This document shows, piece after piece, positions 9,551-21,238 of a DNA stretch of 64,000 nt. Origin of the DNA: Dermatemys mawii (Eukaryota; Chordata; Testudines; Dermatemydidae); NCBI GenBank assembly GCA_007922305.1, contig ML677343.1:32629017-32693016 (forward strand). The letters run 5' to 3'. Made by a program: the position numbers and the translations under genes. The notes under the pieces were generated by a model, which had not been told where the DNA came from, made no database searches, and saw nothing but the letters and a program-made list of their open reading frames with translations. Positions within the stretch are counted from its first letter, which is position 1, and each line of letters begins with the position of its first letter.

Positions 9551-12139
9551 TTTCTGACTGCCCTAAAGAAGAGCTCCTCGAGGGGCTCACAGCTGGGATA
9601 CCAATTCTCTCATCGACGTGCTCATTTGGAGAGCCCCGTGATTCTCCGGGTATGGTCTGTGCAAAGGAATCCAGGAGGGAGGATGCCTCATTTGGTCTTT
9701 GCCCCCTCGAGCTGAGAGATTGCTGTGCCAGCCAAACAGCCAGCAGCAGGGAATTCCTATCAGAGTTTGTAAAGAAAAGCTTCAAGACTCCCCAAAGAGC
9801 AGGCTGCAGACTCATCAGGATCCTTGTACAACACCGCTTCAGCAGAGGCACCGAGATTTCCTGCAAGCAGCCAGCAGCTTGGGGCTCAATCCACAGGGCG
9901 TGGATGGGGAATGTCCCTTCTACACTGAGCTTCCCCCCACTTGGATCAGAAATCATTTCCCATCCCTTCGACTAGAGTCTTGTATTGGCACTAGCGTTAC
10001 TGTTAACGCTCTTGCTTGTGGCGTTCGCTGCAGCTCCAGTAACCTGGGGATGATGTAGATCTTTTAAATGCCATTGGAAAGTCTGTGCGTCAAAGGAGAT
10101 GTAGCCAGTATCAGGACCAGCGCAGGAGATGCACCTGGTTCCTGGGGCAGCTTTGAAATAGTAACGTTCATCTTTCACGATGTTCGTACAGCAATTCTGA
10201 CCCCTGTCCTTATGCCAAACAGATTATATCTGATTCAAAATGTTCCCCTGGTGCAACAAGCCAAAGCTCTAAGCGGGAACAGTTTCGTCATACAATGACG
10301 TGACACCTGTGAAAACAGCCGTTGGGCCTGATTTTGAAAGTCTGCCTCTAATTTGTTTAAGCAAATGGGAAGATTTAGGTTTGCACCGGCAATACCTGAC
10401 TGGGCCTACAGATCAGGGACTTAAATGGCTAACTCATGTCATTTGCCCCCATAATTAATGGTGAGCACAAAATGTAGGCAAAGTTAATTGTGAGTGTAAA
10501 GTTGTGCTGGCAAAATTACAGGGCTGGGTTGAGCGCCACTTTGCAAATGGGGACCCAGAGTGGCTAGGGCTAAAGCCCTCAGTCTGGAGCTTACCTTTCC
10601 GGGCAGGAGCCTGGGTTGGACGGTTGGGAATGTCTTGGGTCCAGTCGTGTTTTGTTTAATACTGTTAAATGGCAAACCCCTTTCCAATGTCGCAGAGTGG
10701 CTGGGGTTAGCTAGCAGGGCAGGGCATTGCAGGGGGGTGTTTAGAGGGAAGCTCTTTGTATCACTGAGGTGATCTAGGTGGAAGCAAGGCTATCCGCAGA
10801 AATGGCTTAGAGCACGTGCGGTCACTAGCTTCTGGTAAGCTGAACTATTTCTATCAAGCCAAGTGCCTGGCGTGCGTCTGTCACAGGTGGAGTATTGTAC
10901 TTGGATGGGCTATGCAGGGTGGCCTCAGCACAGCTCGCACTGGGTTTCATGCGGATCACTCCACTCTGCCCAAGCAGTGCTCCTTTTTCCCCACTCCATT
11001 TTCTCTCTATTGCATTTTTCCCCATCGATTTTCTACAGCTGATTGGCAGCCTTCTTCCACCAGAAACAAAGAACTGAGTGAGAACGAGGGAGCTGAGGAA
11101 GAATGAGGTTAGAGCCTCGCACTTCTTAGAGTGTGAAATTCAGCCCAGCTCAAGGCCCTCGTGCTGCTCAAGTCCTGCTTCGTCACTCAGCCCCTCTGCA
11201 GAGGGGTGAATGTCACCCTGTGAACACTACAGGAGCAGAACGGCACTAAGAACCACCAGGAGAACTCGCGAGCCTTTGGAACAGCTGGTCACAGTGTTAG
11301 CTGCCATCATGGCAGGGGATTAAAGTCACTCACTTTTTTCTTTTTGCTTATCTACAAAATATATTTCCTTTCAAGCTGCTGTTTCACTGCTTACTAATGT
11401 AATGGCACAAGGGAATGACCGTTAGCCCTGTTCCTCACTGGGTGAATTATCAGAAATTCTAATGCTATTTAGAGGTCACCTCTATCAAAATTAAAGTGGG
11501 CCTTGTCTCTGGGTCTGACTAGGGGGTGTAGGTTTACAGAGCAATGACAAGGCGTCCTGTCCCCAGGTCTGAATTGTGAGTGAAGCTTCCTCTGATTCCT
11601 ACATGGTGAGCTGTGCATTTGTAACCAAGGGCTTGGAAAATACAGCTTTGAAATAGGTGTCTCCTCTTCAGGAGCCATCAATGCCCATTGCTTCGGCTTC
11701 CCCTTTGCAAGGTGAGTAGTTGGGCCTTTGTGGGCAGGTCCCCACCTCACAGGCACCCTCTGTGAATCATTGGAAGTAGAAGTGTCCTCAGGTGATTGCG
11801 AAGGCTGAACACTTAGATGTTCGATTTCAGCAAATGGCTGAACACTGCTGGTGTAAAAGGGGAGCCCAGAGTAAGGCTGGGTTTAATCAGGCCGGCTGTG
11901 TCCTAACGTCCTACTTTCCTGGCAGCAGTTCACCACTGTTTTTTTCCCCTACAATTGGTGCTGGCTTTTCAATCCTGCAGAGCCAATCTAGCTACCGGTG
12001 CAGGGCTGGAGCCTGTTCCGCCTCAGGCATCGTTGGTAAAAGAGGCAGGGAAGTTCTGATTCCAGGTTCTTTTGTGTTGCTGCTGTACAAAGCAGAAAGC
12101 CCGGAGTCTGGTTTTCACATGCCCAGCTGGGCTTACGGG
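9551..12139. other. Non-coding intronic stretch
   Basis: No exon or RNA gene recognised. Several ORFs of 60-120 codons occur on both strands without domains, coding bias or splice context. Confidence 0.5.
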
Positions 12140-13003
12140 CTGTGTTCCCTGTAAGCCGCGCACTTGGGCGGCCACCCAGAAGAGATTCAACTGCCACCCG
12201 GCTGATTAGAAAGCACACACAGCCACCCGCGTGTGTTCAGGTGCCCCTCCCTCCACGTTGCTCCATTCTGCAGGTGCTCCCGGGACCCTCCCGCTGGCTG
12301 TGCAGAGTTGGGGGAGGGTGCTGATGTCAGGGTACTCTTGCCCCTGTAGAACAGCTTGGCTCAGGACTCAGAGCTGCTGCGGTGAATGGTGAGTGACTGA
12401 GTGCCTTTCTTAAAGAGACAGTGCACTGTTTCTGAGATTTCCCCAGCAGCCAGCTCACACAGTCTCTGTGTCTCTGTCACACACACATGCACATACACAC
12501 ACACTGTGTCACCCACACACATAGTGTGATACACACATGCAGTTGCTGTGCCACAAATACAGTATCACACACATACCGTCTCTTTGTAACGCACATACTG
12601 TGTCTCTGTCACACACACACACACTTTCTCTGTGTCACATACACTGTCTTTTTCACACTCACCTCCCAACACATACTTGTATTGTTGTTGTTACTTCTTG
12701 GTACTTCCTGCAATGCACATATATTCTCAGTAATTTTCCTCTTTCAAAGTGTGTTATTTTAGTGTTTCAACTGGTCTATGCATTTCATAATTTTTATTTC
12801 TCTTACATTTAAGTTTAATTCTTTTAGCAGTGAATTCTAAAATGCCTTACCTGTCCTGGCTGGAGTAATTATCCCTATGGTAACTTTTAAAAAATCTATA
12901 TTATATCTAGGCTTTTGATATAATGGTGCACATACACACATACCTCAGTCCACATAGCAAAATTTATTCCGTACATGGATGGAAAAAATTAGAGGGAACA
13001 TTG
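12140..13003. mobile_element. Non-autonomous hAT-like element with internal CA-rich minisatellite
   Basis: The left end, CTGTGTTCCCTGTAA, and the right end, read on the opposite strand as CAATGTTCCCTCTAA, form an imperfect inverted terminal repeat. The 8 bases outside each end (cttacggg and tttactgt) agree at 5 of 8 positions, as expected for an old hAT target duplication. The interior has a CA/TCTCTGTCACAC-rich minisatellite at about 12,470-12,660 and an AT-rich right half. The same arrangement is familiar to me from turtle genomes. No transposase is encoded. Confidence 0.65.
12470..12660. repeat. CA/GTGTC-rich minisatellite
   Basis: Irregular tandem repetition of units such as 'tgtctctgtcacacacac' and 'tgtgtcacatacac'. 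It lies inside the hAT-like element at 12,140-13,003. Two short ORFs across it are rich in histidine and threonine from the CAC/ACA repetition and are not genes. Confidence 0.8.
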
Positions 13004-16000
13004 TTTACTGTGCTGGCAGATAGAGAGCATGTCTTTAATTTGTAAACCTCATGGAGAATACATCTGGAGCTGGCCAGGAACATCCCTTCTTGAGGCTGAT
13101 GGGAATGCACTCGACAGCATGTGTTGGAATAAGGCTGGCATTGATCTTACAGAAACCATTAATGCAAAAGAAAATATTTGTAAATAACATTAAGGATGTG
13201 AAAGAAACTGACAAAAGCCAGGAAAGTCCAAGTTGTAATTGACAAGCTGGTGTGGTGACTCAGTGCTCACTGGTGTGTCAGCTCCATGCTCTCAGCACCA
13301 CCAGTTCGTGTCCCCACTAGGGACTTAACGCTGACACTGTCATTTCATCAAAGATTGCAACATATGTTTCTGAGGGCTCTCTCCTCCTCCCACCCACATG
13401 TGCCTTTTATTTCCAGACACCTGGGTTCAAATGTGCCCTAGGTCAAGAGTGAAATGAGATTAGTGCTCTCGCTCTAGTTCCCAGTGGAGATTGTCTCTAT
13501 CACAAAGCCGTCCTTATGCAGGACTTGCTTTGTTGGCAGGCTCCGTTTAGCACCATTCTGCAGGGCTGATGAACGATGTCATTGAGCAAACATTTCTCTA
13601 CCGCTAGACCTCTAATTTAATTCCTCTTTTTAATTGTGCACTGTGGGTCAAATCTATCTCTGGTGTAACGCCCTTGGCATCAGGGGATGGAACTGTCAGG
13701 ATTGTTGGTAAATTGTGTAGTTAATTACTTGACCACGCTTTGGTTCGGTACGAAATATATTCAAAAGACCAAGTAACTACTGTCAGTCATGTTTATTGCT
13801 GAAAGTCAATAATCAGGTAATTCAGGAAAAAAGGCTCAGTACAGTACCAGTTTCTGGAAAGCCGTCCCATGCAGCGTTGTTAAATTCACCTTACACTTTT
13901 CAGCTAGCAGTATTTACACGTCTTTAAAATCCAACCCATCTGTTTGTGCCAGTTCTTTAACTTGTTGTTCTGTTTCTTCCTTGTCTTTGTTTTGGATATG
14001 AGAATTCCAGGGACTGGTATGTAAAGATACTTTTTCCGCTTGTACCAGGGCAGAATATTCATGTATTTTGCCTTTGACGAATTCCTTGTTGTCTAATGCC
14101 AAAGCTGACTTCAGCTTTGCAAAGTGTTATGGGATACTTAGCATAAGTGAATGGGATTATAGAAGGACATAGACCAATTTAGTTCATGTAACTGCTAGAA
14201 TACATATATACACAGTATAATGGTAGAGGGATACTATGTGCTTAATGCATATTAATACATGTGATGTGACTAATACATATTGATAGTATATATTGGTTAA
14301 CAGTATTACTAACACTCTGTAATGGGTGACAAAGTTGACCTAATCATTCAGTTATTTTTCTACCAACTCTTACCACAGTTCTGGCATTGGAAGAGGGGTC
14401 TGCCAGTGGCGAAGACACCCTCCATCCCAGTACAGTTTTTCCCATGCATTCCTGCTGTCCCAGACACTTCCAGGAAACACGAAATATCCGTGTGTTTCAT
14501 TTAATCAGCCAAAATGTTTATTTTATAAGCACAAAATGTTTGTTCGGGACATGTTGCTCTCCCCTGTAGAAGTGTCTCTGTGTTTCCCAGGAACGAGTCT
14601 CCAATAGAAAGAGTGCACAGTGTGATGAACAGCATTAGGAGGGAGAAGTCTAGGCAGTGTAGACACGCTCAGCACTGTCCATTTGCTCAGAAAAGAATGT
14701 TAATGACACTTGTTCAGCTTGTCGTCATGAACTCATTCAGACATTGACACAGACAATCCTGCACTCTGAACAACCGGCCTGAGAGGATGAGTCAGCCGGT
14801 GTGTTTTTCATGTTTGGCAGGCATTGAATGAACGGACTCGCAGGATATGGTGTAGTGTCCAGCGTTCAGAGACTGCAAGGAGGCCCGTGTGGGCCACAAC
14901 AGGCTTCCAGCGCTGCTGGTGCCAGAGTTTCAGGGTCTGAGGGGAAGCCATTATTTTATTTTAAGTCTCCCAGTGGGAAAGGGACAGTCATTAAACAAAC
15001 AGCAGCATCCTCTTAACTAGTCTCACTGGAATAGGAAACCCCTCTTGGCGTAGGAGCCATCTAGTGCTCTGTTGTGCTGGATATACTGGCTTACTTGATA
15101 GGCTGGTAGCAGATGGCCCAGGGCAGAGGGTAATGTGCCTGTCCTCTGTGCACCGCCGTTCCCTGGAGCTCCAGAGGAGTGACACGCAGTCTGCCCTGTC
15201 CTGTCAACAGTGGAAGGGACATCAAGTCTCGGCAGCTCGGGGTTTAGAGAGAAGAAAGGGAAGGGAGAGAAATGCAGAGACAGGGAGAAATCACAGAGCA
15301 CGTCACTGGGGTTAAGAACAGTAATAATAATACAGAGTAGTAACACTGCCACAGCAGCGCTGCTATCTGAGGCCAAAAAGTGTTTGCATCAGAGGGGTGC
15401 TGAAGATACAGGAGCTATCATGAGGTGGAGAGTGGGGGCTCCCACTCCCTTTTCCCACTGTGCCCCCCACTCACTCCCCGGTTTTGTGCAGTCTGAGGTT
15501 ACTGTTACCTCCTTTTTCTTATTGCTTAGTGACTGTCTGGGAAGTAGCAGCCGCAGGTGCAACTAGCAGGAAGCAGCAGCTTTTTGAGAACCTTCCAAAA
15601 GTGGCAACATGGAATCCAACGACTACTGGCCAACCAGAGTAAGAGTAAAAAGAGTGTCTGGGGGCATTTGAGGGATCAAAGCTGCCCCAGGACTTAGGTG
15701 ACCCAGCTTGCAAGGGCTACCTGCAAGAGGAAGAGAGAACAGAATCTGCCCAGGCACACACACTGCTCCTGGTCCAAGACAAGGGGAGTAATTAAGGCCT
15801 TGCCACATGCGATAGGGGGGTTGGTCTTGACATCACAAGCAGAAGATGGTGAAGTTCCAGGAAGAGGGGGAGCAGAGAAACTCACTAATTTTCAGAGGGT
15901 GCTACTCAGAGATGCCATTTTTGACACTGAGCAGGCGCACTGCTCCCCCCTGCTGGGCAGCCGCGAGGAGGAAGATCAATGGCTTTCCCACTGACATTGC

Positions 16001-17598
16001 TACATGTATTTCTTAAGGAGATGGTCGTAAGAGAGGCTGGAGAGCTGAGAAGCCTTCCCTGTGGACCCACACACCTGAGGATCATGCCACATCAAGGGGA
16101 TAGCAGAGATGCTTTAGGACAGAGAGCGAGATCAGCTCCGGCAAAGAAATCTGCAGTTGTATTCGTTCCTATCTCGCAACCGTTACTGGAGCGATCAGGG
16201 GCACAATTTCCAATCTGCAGAGAAGCAGAGAAACCTGCTATCGGATTTTCTAGGAGACCTTTCACCAAACCATTAGCATCGGCTCCTCATCCCAACTAGC
16301 AGCTGTCGGGGAACTGGGTCCACTCCAGTTTCCGCGCTGCGTGTTGTATTTGCTCAGCGCCAGGCTCGAGCACTGTCACTTGCCTTGGGTCTACCTAAGC
16401 CCGGCCCCATAGTTGTGAACTCAGCCTTCCCCAGTACACAGCTAATGGCAACGACCCTTTCTGTAGAACCCCCTGTTCTGAACCCCCTTTGCTTTCTGCC
16501 ATTCCAGAGGTGCTTCCTTGTCAGGAGCGGCTAAACCCACGCACACTAGAACACTGCACTGCAAAGAGGGCCATCTGCCTGCTAATCTGTGGTGGTGGGT
16601 TATACTTTGTTATGGTGTCAGAGTTCCTGGAAGAACGCTGAGCATACCTGTAAGAGCTCTGTCCTGCGGTGCTAGACTAGTACCCCAGCTACAGTGCACC
16701 TCCTTCAAGGGAGTGCAGACCAGTCCATTCAGATAAAGCTATGGGGGAATGAGTGAGCTCATCCGTCACCGGGTACTTTCACTACTGACATGGAGACCCG
16801 GGTTCAAATACGTGTCACATCTCCAGCTGAACCCATTCTCATTGGCAGCTCTCTGTGTCACAAAACCGGCACCGTGTGCAGAAAAATGGCAGCTCTGCTT
16901 CGTGGGAATAGTGAAGGTGACATGGATACCACTGTTTGCTGTTGAACTCGGTCAAAATTCCCTGTCTTCCGCTCTTCTTTTTATGAATACACCCCGTCAA
17001 TGGCTGTAGGCACATGGTTCCCCAGGCCTGCTCCTCACTCATCAAGTCACATTTCAATTAATGTTCCATTCTACACGTCTGTCAGTCTCACCGACTGCCC
17101 TGATGTCTAGAAAACATGGGGTCATTTATCACATGGGGCATGAATTCCTTTCAACTGCCAAGAGTCAAAGATCAGGAGAGTCCCTGCTTAAAAAAAAATT
17201 CCCAACTCTTTAAAATATTCCAAACAGCTCTTGATATACATGGGCACACTTTGATTATTGCACATGAGAAACCAAACTCAAGGCAGGAAAATCTGGGGAT
17301 AATGTATCGGTTCCTGGCTAGTCCGAGGGAAGTGACATTTGCAGATATGCATATGGACGCCCGATTCGGTGGAAATGCACATGTTGTTGGACTTGACCCA
17401 GATTCAAAGCCTGGGTCTAGCCACTCAGTTTCCAGGAGGAAGAGTGGTCCTGTGATAGTCAACAGCAGCTACTCCAGCAGGCTCTGGTGCATGGTGCCTG
17501 GCTTCAGAGAGAGGCCAATCCAGAAGTATGGCATAATGGGAGAGGGAGGGTGATCCTAGGGGCTCCATAGTGGGCAGTGGAGAGAGAATCCTCATTGT
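13004..17598. other. Non-coding intronic stretch
   Basis: No ACSF3 exon recognised. An AT-rich patch at 13,600-14,330 includes a 62-codon minus-strand ORF (13,914-14,102) ending TDGLDFKDV. It looks like a relic of some mobile element but I cannot identify it. The sequence gggttcaaatacg at about 16,800 resembles a tRNA B box, but no cloverleaf can be built. Confidence 0.45.
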
Positions 17599-18083
17599 TA
17601 GGGCCCTACCAAATTCATGGCCATGAAAAACACATCCCGGACGATGAAATCTGTTCTGCCCCCATTAAATCAGGCCTTTTGTGTGCTTTTACCCTGTACT
17701 ATACAGATTTCACGGGCAGAGACCAACGTTTCTGAAACTGGGAGTCCTGACCGAAAAGGGAATTGCAGGGGGATCGCAAAGTTATTTTAGGGGAGTCACA
17801 GTATTGCCGTCACCCTTACTCCTGCACTGCCTTCAGAGCTGGGGGGCCAGAGAGCAGCAGCTCTTGGCTGGGCACCCAGCAGCAGTGCAGAAGTAAGGGT
17901 AGCAGTACTGCAACACCCCCTCCCCCGCACATAACCCTGGGACACCCCCCCACACACACACCTTCCGCAACTCCTTTTTGGGTTAGGACAGATTTAAAGA
18001 GCTGAAATCATGACATTGATTATTTTTAAAATCCTGTGACTGTGAAATTGACCAAAATGGACCGTGAATTTGGGAAGGCCCTA
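17599..18083. mobile_element. Non-autonomous hAT-like element, 485 bp
   Basis: Inverted ends: TAGGGCCCTACCAAATTCA at the left and, on the other strand, TAGGGCCTTCCCAAATTCA at the right. The flanking octamers are CTCATTGT (17,591-17,598) and CTCATGGA (18,084-18,091), agreeing at 6 of 8 positions, which fits a decayed 8-bp hAT target duplication. The interior has a GC-rich centre and no coding capacity. The class assignment comes from target length and termini. Confidence 0.75.
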
Positions 18084-19976
18084 CTCATGGAGAACTAGAG
18101 CTGTTCAGATAGCCACTGAGCAACGTGACATTGGTGGGTCCATGCCCAGGCCGGGGTCATGCACCAAGATACCCAGTGCTGAGCTTATAGACAAATCAAA
18201 GCAGTCCCTTTGGATCGCTTCTTGCCGCCTCTTTCACTGAAACCCCAGACTTTGCAGTGTGGTTGGCTGAGTTTCCTAGGCCAGGTGATAGTGGCTACAT
18301 CTCTCTGCTACTGAAGCTCTTTGGGGTAGTCTCAAATACTGCCGGCCAGTCCATTCCGCAGCCATTGGGCCAGACCTCCCACAGCTAAGATGTTGTTCTG
18401 AGCACTGTGACTCCCTGTGTCCGTTCACTTACCAGAGCTCCACTTCCTGAACCAGCAGGGGAAAGCAGGTTAGCACCAGGGGGCTAGAGAGGGAGGGCAG
18501 TGCTGATTTCAACCACTCACCCCTTTGTCTGAGGCACCTGTTTCATGAGTGGTCTCCTTCCTAGTGGAGCTTTCCAGCCAGCAATGCAATCAGGTCCCTC
18601 AGTGAAACCACAGTGGGGAATCAAGCTCAGTGTGTGGACACAATGCAACTGTGTGGCATTAACGAGAGAATGGAGATTGACAGCTCAGTTAAAGCTAAGA
18701 GCTCTCTTGTGCTCCCATCATGAGTCTGCAATTGAAATCAGTAGTCCTGAGACACCCCCCGCCCAGCCCAAAGGGTGGCAAAGGCTCTATTAGCAGAATG
18801 TGACTAATCATCTTAAGTAGCTACCGAAGTGCAGCACAGCTTGTTAAGCATTTAGCCAGGCTGTGCTGGACTGACCTCTCCTCAATCTTCCCTGACTGCA
18901 GTACAAGTGGCTAATTATTTGATCACACCTGCTCGCGCTCTCAGCCCCCAGAAAGGACCATTCTAATTCAACATGCTGTTTGGTAAAAAGCTGGTCTTTT
19001 TAATGTAATAGCACCAGTCCCCTCTTTTCATCATAACCAGGCTGGGGGGGTGTGGGGCTAACCCCAGGTTTAGAAATCAGACTCCTCTCTAAAGCCTCCC
19101 ACACTGTCTGTTGTGGTGCATGTAGCAGGCAGCACCTTCCCACACACACCAAACACACCTCTTGGAAAGTGTGGGTCCCGCTGGGAGAGGACTAGGTGCG
19201 TTCTGCTGACTCCCTAGGGCAGGTAACCAGATGTGCAAGAGGTGGAGGTGACTGTCTAGAGAGACTGAGGAGGGAGCTAGGGCGTGAGCTGAGTAGTCCT
19301 GGTGCAGAGTCCTAGCCAAGCCCAGGGAAAAGGTCGGAGATGAGCCTCATGCTTAATGATTGTTAATTGTCAATAAAACCAGGAAAGGGTGAGCTGGGAG
19401 CTGATGTAATGGGTGGATTGTGTCCGAGCATGTTGGGAAAGGAGCCAGCCCACAGCAGAGATAATCCTCCTATTTGTCCTGCTTTCAGATTCAAATGTTT
19501 TTATTTAGGAAGGCAGAGAACCGCTCTTCACTTCCCCCTCTGGGGGTCAGGACAGTCCTTTCCGGCTAGCTAACCTGCGCTCAGTCTACTGGTGTCCCTG
19601 TGAAAACAGGAGCACCTACATCTGAGATCTCCATGCTAAGCCCTGGGACAGCTTGTGTCATCCCGGTGGGGCTGCCTGGAGCCTTAAGACGCTCAGCAGA
19701 GAATCTCTTCTAATGCTCCCTGGCCAATAGCAGAATCCTGCTAACGCCAGCCAGCAGGTCTCTTCCGAGAGATGAGTTTTGACCAGTGCTTTGAACTTAG
19801 CTCTGTGGGCGCAGTGGCACATGCTAAACAGCAGAAGTTTAGAACCCGCTGGATCCACGCCTGGCAGCATGGAGGGGTGCTCTCTGAACTGATCCATGTG
19901 GGAGTGGCGGGACTGGGGAAACAGGCGGGGCGATGAGGAGGAAACAACCACTAAGCAGCATTTGCTCTGTTTGCAG
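18084..19976. other. ACSF3 intron directly upstream of the first visible exon
   Basis: Non-coding. It ends in a pyrimidine-rich tract and 'ttgcag', the splice acceptor for the exon at 19,977. No other exon or RNA gene was recognised. Confidence 0.6.
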
Positions 19977-20111
19977 GAGACACTGCAGTGTATAAAAAGG
20001 GCACGTACTGGATCAAGGGCCGCACCTCTGTGGACATCATCAAAAGTGGGGGCTATAAAATTAGCGCCCTAGAAGTCGAGCGCCAACTGCTAGCACACCC
20101 CAGTATTGCAG
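19977..20111 (+). CDS. ACSF3: ACSF3 coding exon (third from last)
   Basis: ACSF3 is a mitochondrial acyl-CoA synthetase of the ANL (adenylate-forming) superfamily. It joins malonate or methylmalonate to CoA using ATP and feeds mitochondrial fatty acid synthesis. This exon gives [20 protein letters not shown] followed by [20 protein letters not shown]. It holds the TGD motif region and the hinge motif ([14 protein letters not shown]) that separates the large N-terminal from the small C-terminal domain. The acceptor is ttgcag at 19,971-19,976 and the donor is GTAAGG from 20,112. The exon starts with two bases that complete a glycine codon (phase 1) and ends with one base that starts an aspartate codon. 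It is nearly identical in order to mammalian ACSF3. Upstream exons were not found in the window. Confidence 0.95.
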
Positions 20112-21126
20112 GTAAGGGGCAGCACCTTGTGTTCTCTGCTCTTGGCTTTGGAGGGGAGGGCGCCATTTGAAGTGTTATTGCTCCAGGTGAAGAGCTGTAC
20201 CTGGTGACAGTACCAGGGTGGGCAGGCACTGGGCAAGCTTTCCCCAGGTATCTCTGTCCCAGTGCCCCCCAGGCCTCCAACTAACAGGAGACAGGCGAGG
20301 GTACTCAGTTGGGCCAGAATTATACTGAAGTCCAGGTCTCAAGGGCAGGGTCTGTGAGTGTGTCTGCACCCATGGCCGCCCAGTAACAATGCCCCATGAG
20401 CTCCCAGGGGTAATGTGCGTTGTTCCTGGGAGAGCTCTGTTCCAGCTGTGTTGGTTTGGTCTGGTCTCCGTGCTGTGCAGTAGTGAGGATAGAAGGCATA
20501 AGAAGAGGTTCCATTGGGGAGCCTGGCTTGGGTTACAGCAGTGGCCCAGAAGAAGCCATGTGAGACTGACTGAGGGTTCTTGCCTGGAGGCCCTTTCACA
20601 GCCTTTCTATCAGCAGGGTTGGGTGTGAGCGACAAGCAGACTGAATTCAGAGCCCAGTGCTGCAGGGCCCCTGCGGCTGAAGCAGGAAACTCACCGTCAG
20701 GTGCAAAGTCAGCAGTGGCTCACGGCAGAGTTTGGAAATGAGAAATTGTCATGAAGTCTTCCCTGACCCCCTTGCTGACCCTCCGCTGGAGGAGGGAATC
20801 AGTGCGCCACCAGGGCAGGGCTGCCCAGTAGGGGATGGAATAAATGCAGGGCAGGACAATTCTGTCTTTATCCAGGCTCCTTGGGGAGCTTTTCCACTCT
20901 CTATTAGACCCTGCTGTGGGAAGAGTTCCTGATATTCTTCTGTCAGCTCTACCCTGTTACTCCTAGTAATCCCCACCCCCGCCATCAATCTTCTCCTTCC
21001 CTGTACGGGGCTGTTCCTGCCCACCTAGCCATTGTCTCAGCGACTTGCACCGAGTTTTATGCTCCTCCTGGTCCCTTCGAAATGGGTCTGAGTTTCTTCA
21101 GGCTGAATCTTTTGCTCTTTCTCCAG
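20112..21126 (+). other. ACSF3 intron
   Basis: This 1,015-bp intron begins GTAAGG and ends 'ctttctccag'. Several ORFs occur on both strands but none shows a domain. No repeat was recognised. Confidence 0.85.
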
Positions 21127-21238
21127 ATGTGGCTGTGATAGGACCTCCAGACATGACTTGGGGCCAGCGGGTCTGTGCTGTGGTGAAATTGCGGGACGGT
21201 GAGATGCTGTCTCTCAGGGACCTGAAGAACTGGGCAAG
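21127..21238 (+). CDS. ACSF3: ACSF3 coding exon (second from last)
   Basis: This 112-bp exon continues the ACSF3 C-terminal domain with [20 protein letters not shown] and then [18 protein letters not shown]. The segment [16 protein letters not shown] is strongly conserved in vertebrate ACSF3 and corresponds to the ANL motif that precedes the final catalytic-lysine loop. The first two bases (AT) complete the aspartate codon begun in the previous exon. The last two (AG) are completed by the next exon. The acceptor is 'ctccag' and the donor GTACGT at 21,239. Phases match on both sides, which supports an intact functional gene. Confidence 0.95.

Noticed and set aside
9477..9975. Overlapping ORFs of about 150 codons on both strands
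   Set aside because: Neither has domains, and the start overlaps a SINE tail. It is probably chance.
12470..12660. CRISPR-like regular repeats
   Set aside because: The repeats are irregular CA-rich microsatellite without spacers. The genome is vertebrate.
13914..14102. 62-codon minus-strand ORF ending TDGLDFKDV
   Set aside because: It looks protein-like but I could not assign it to a family, and it is too short to call a gene.
16740..16830. tRNA-like B box (gggttcaaatacg)
   Set aside because: No acceptor stem or cloverleaf can be drawn. At most it is a SINE relic.
1..19976. Earlier ACSF3 exons
   Set aside because: I looked for conserved ACSF3 words (such as the TSGTTG loop or the RYGMTE region) and found none. 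They are presumably to the left of the window.
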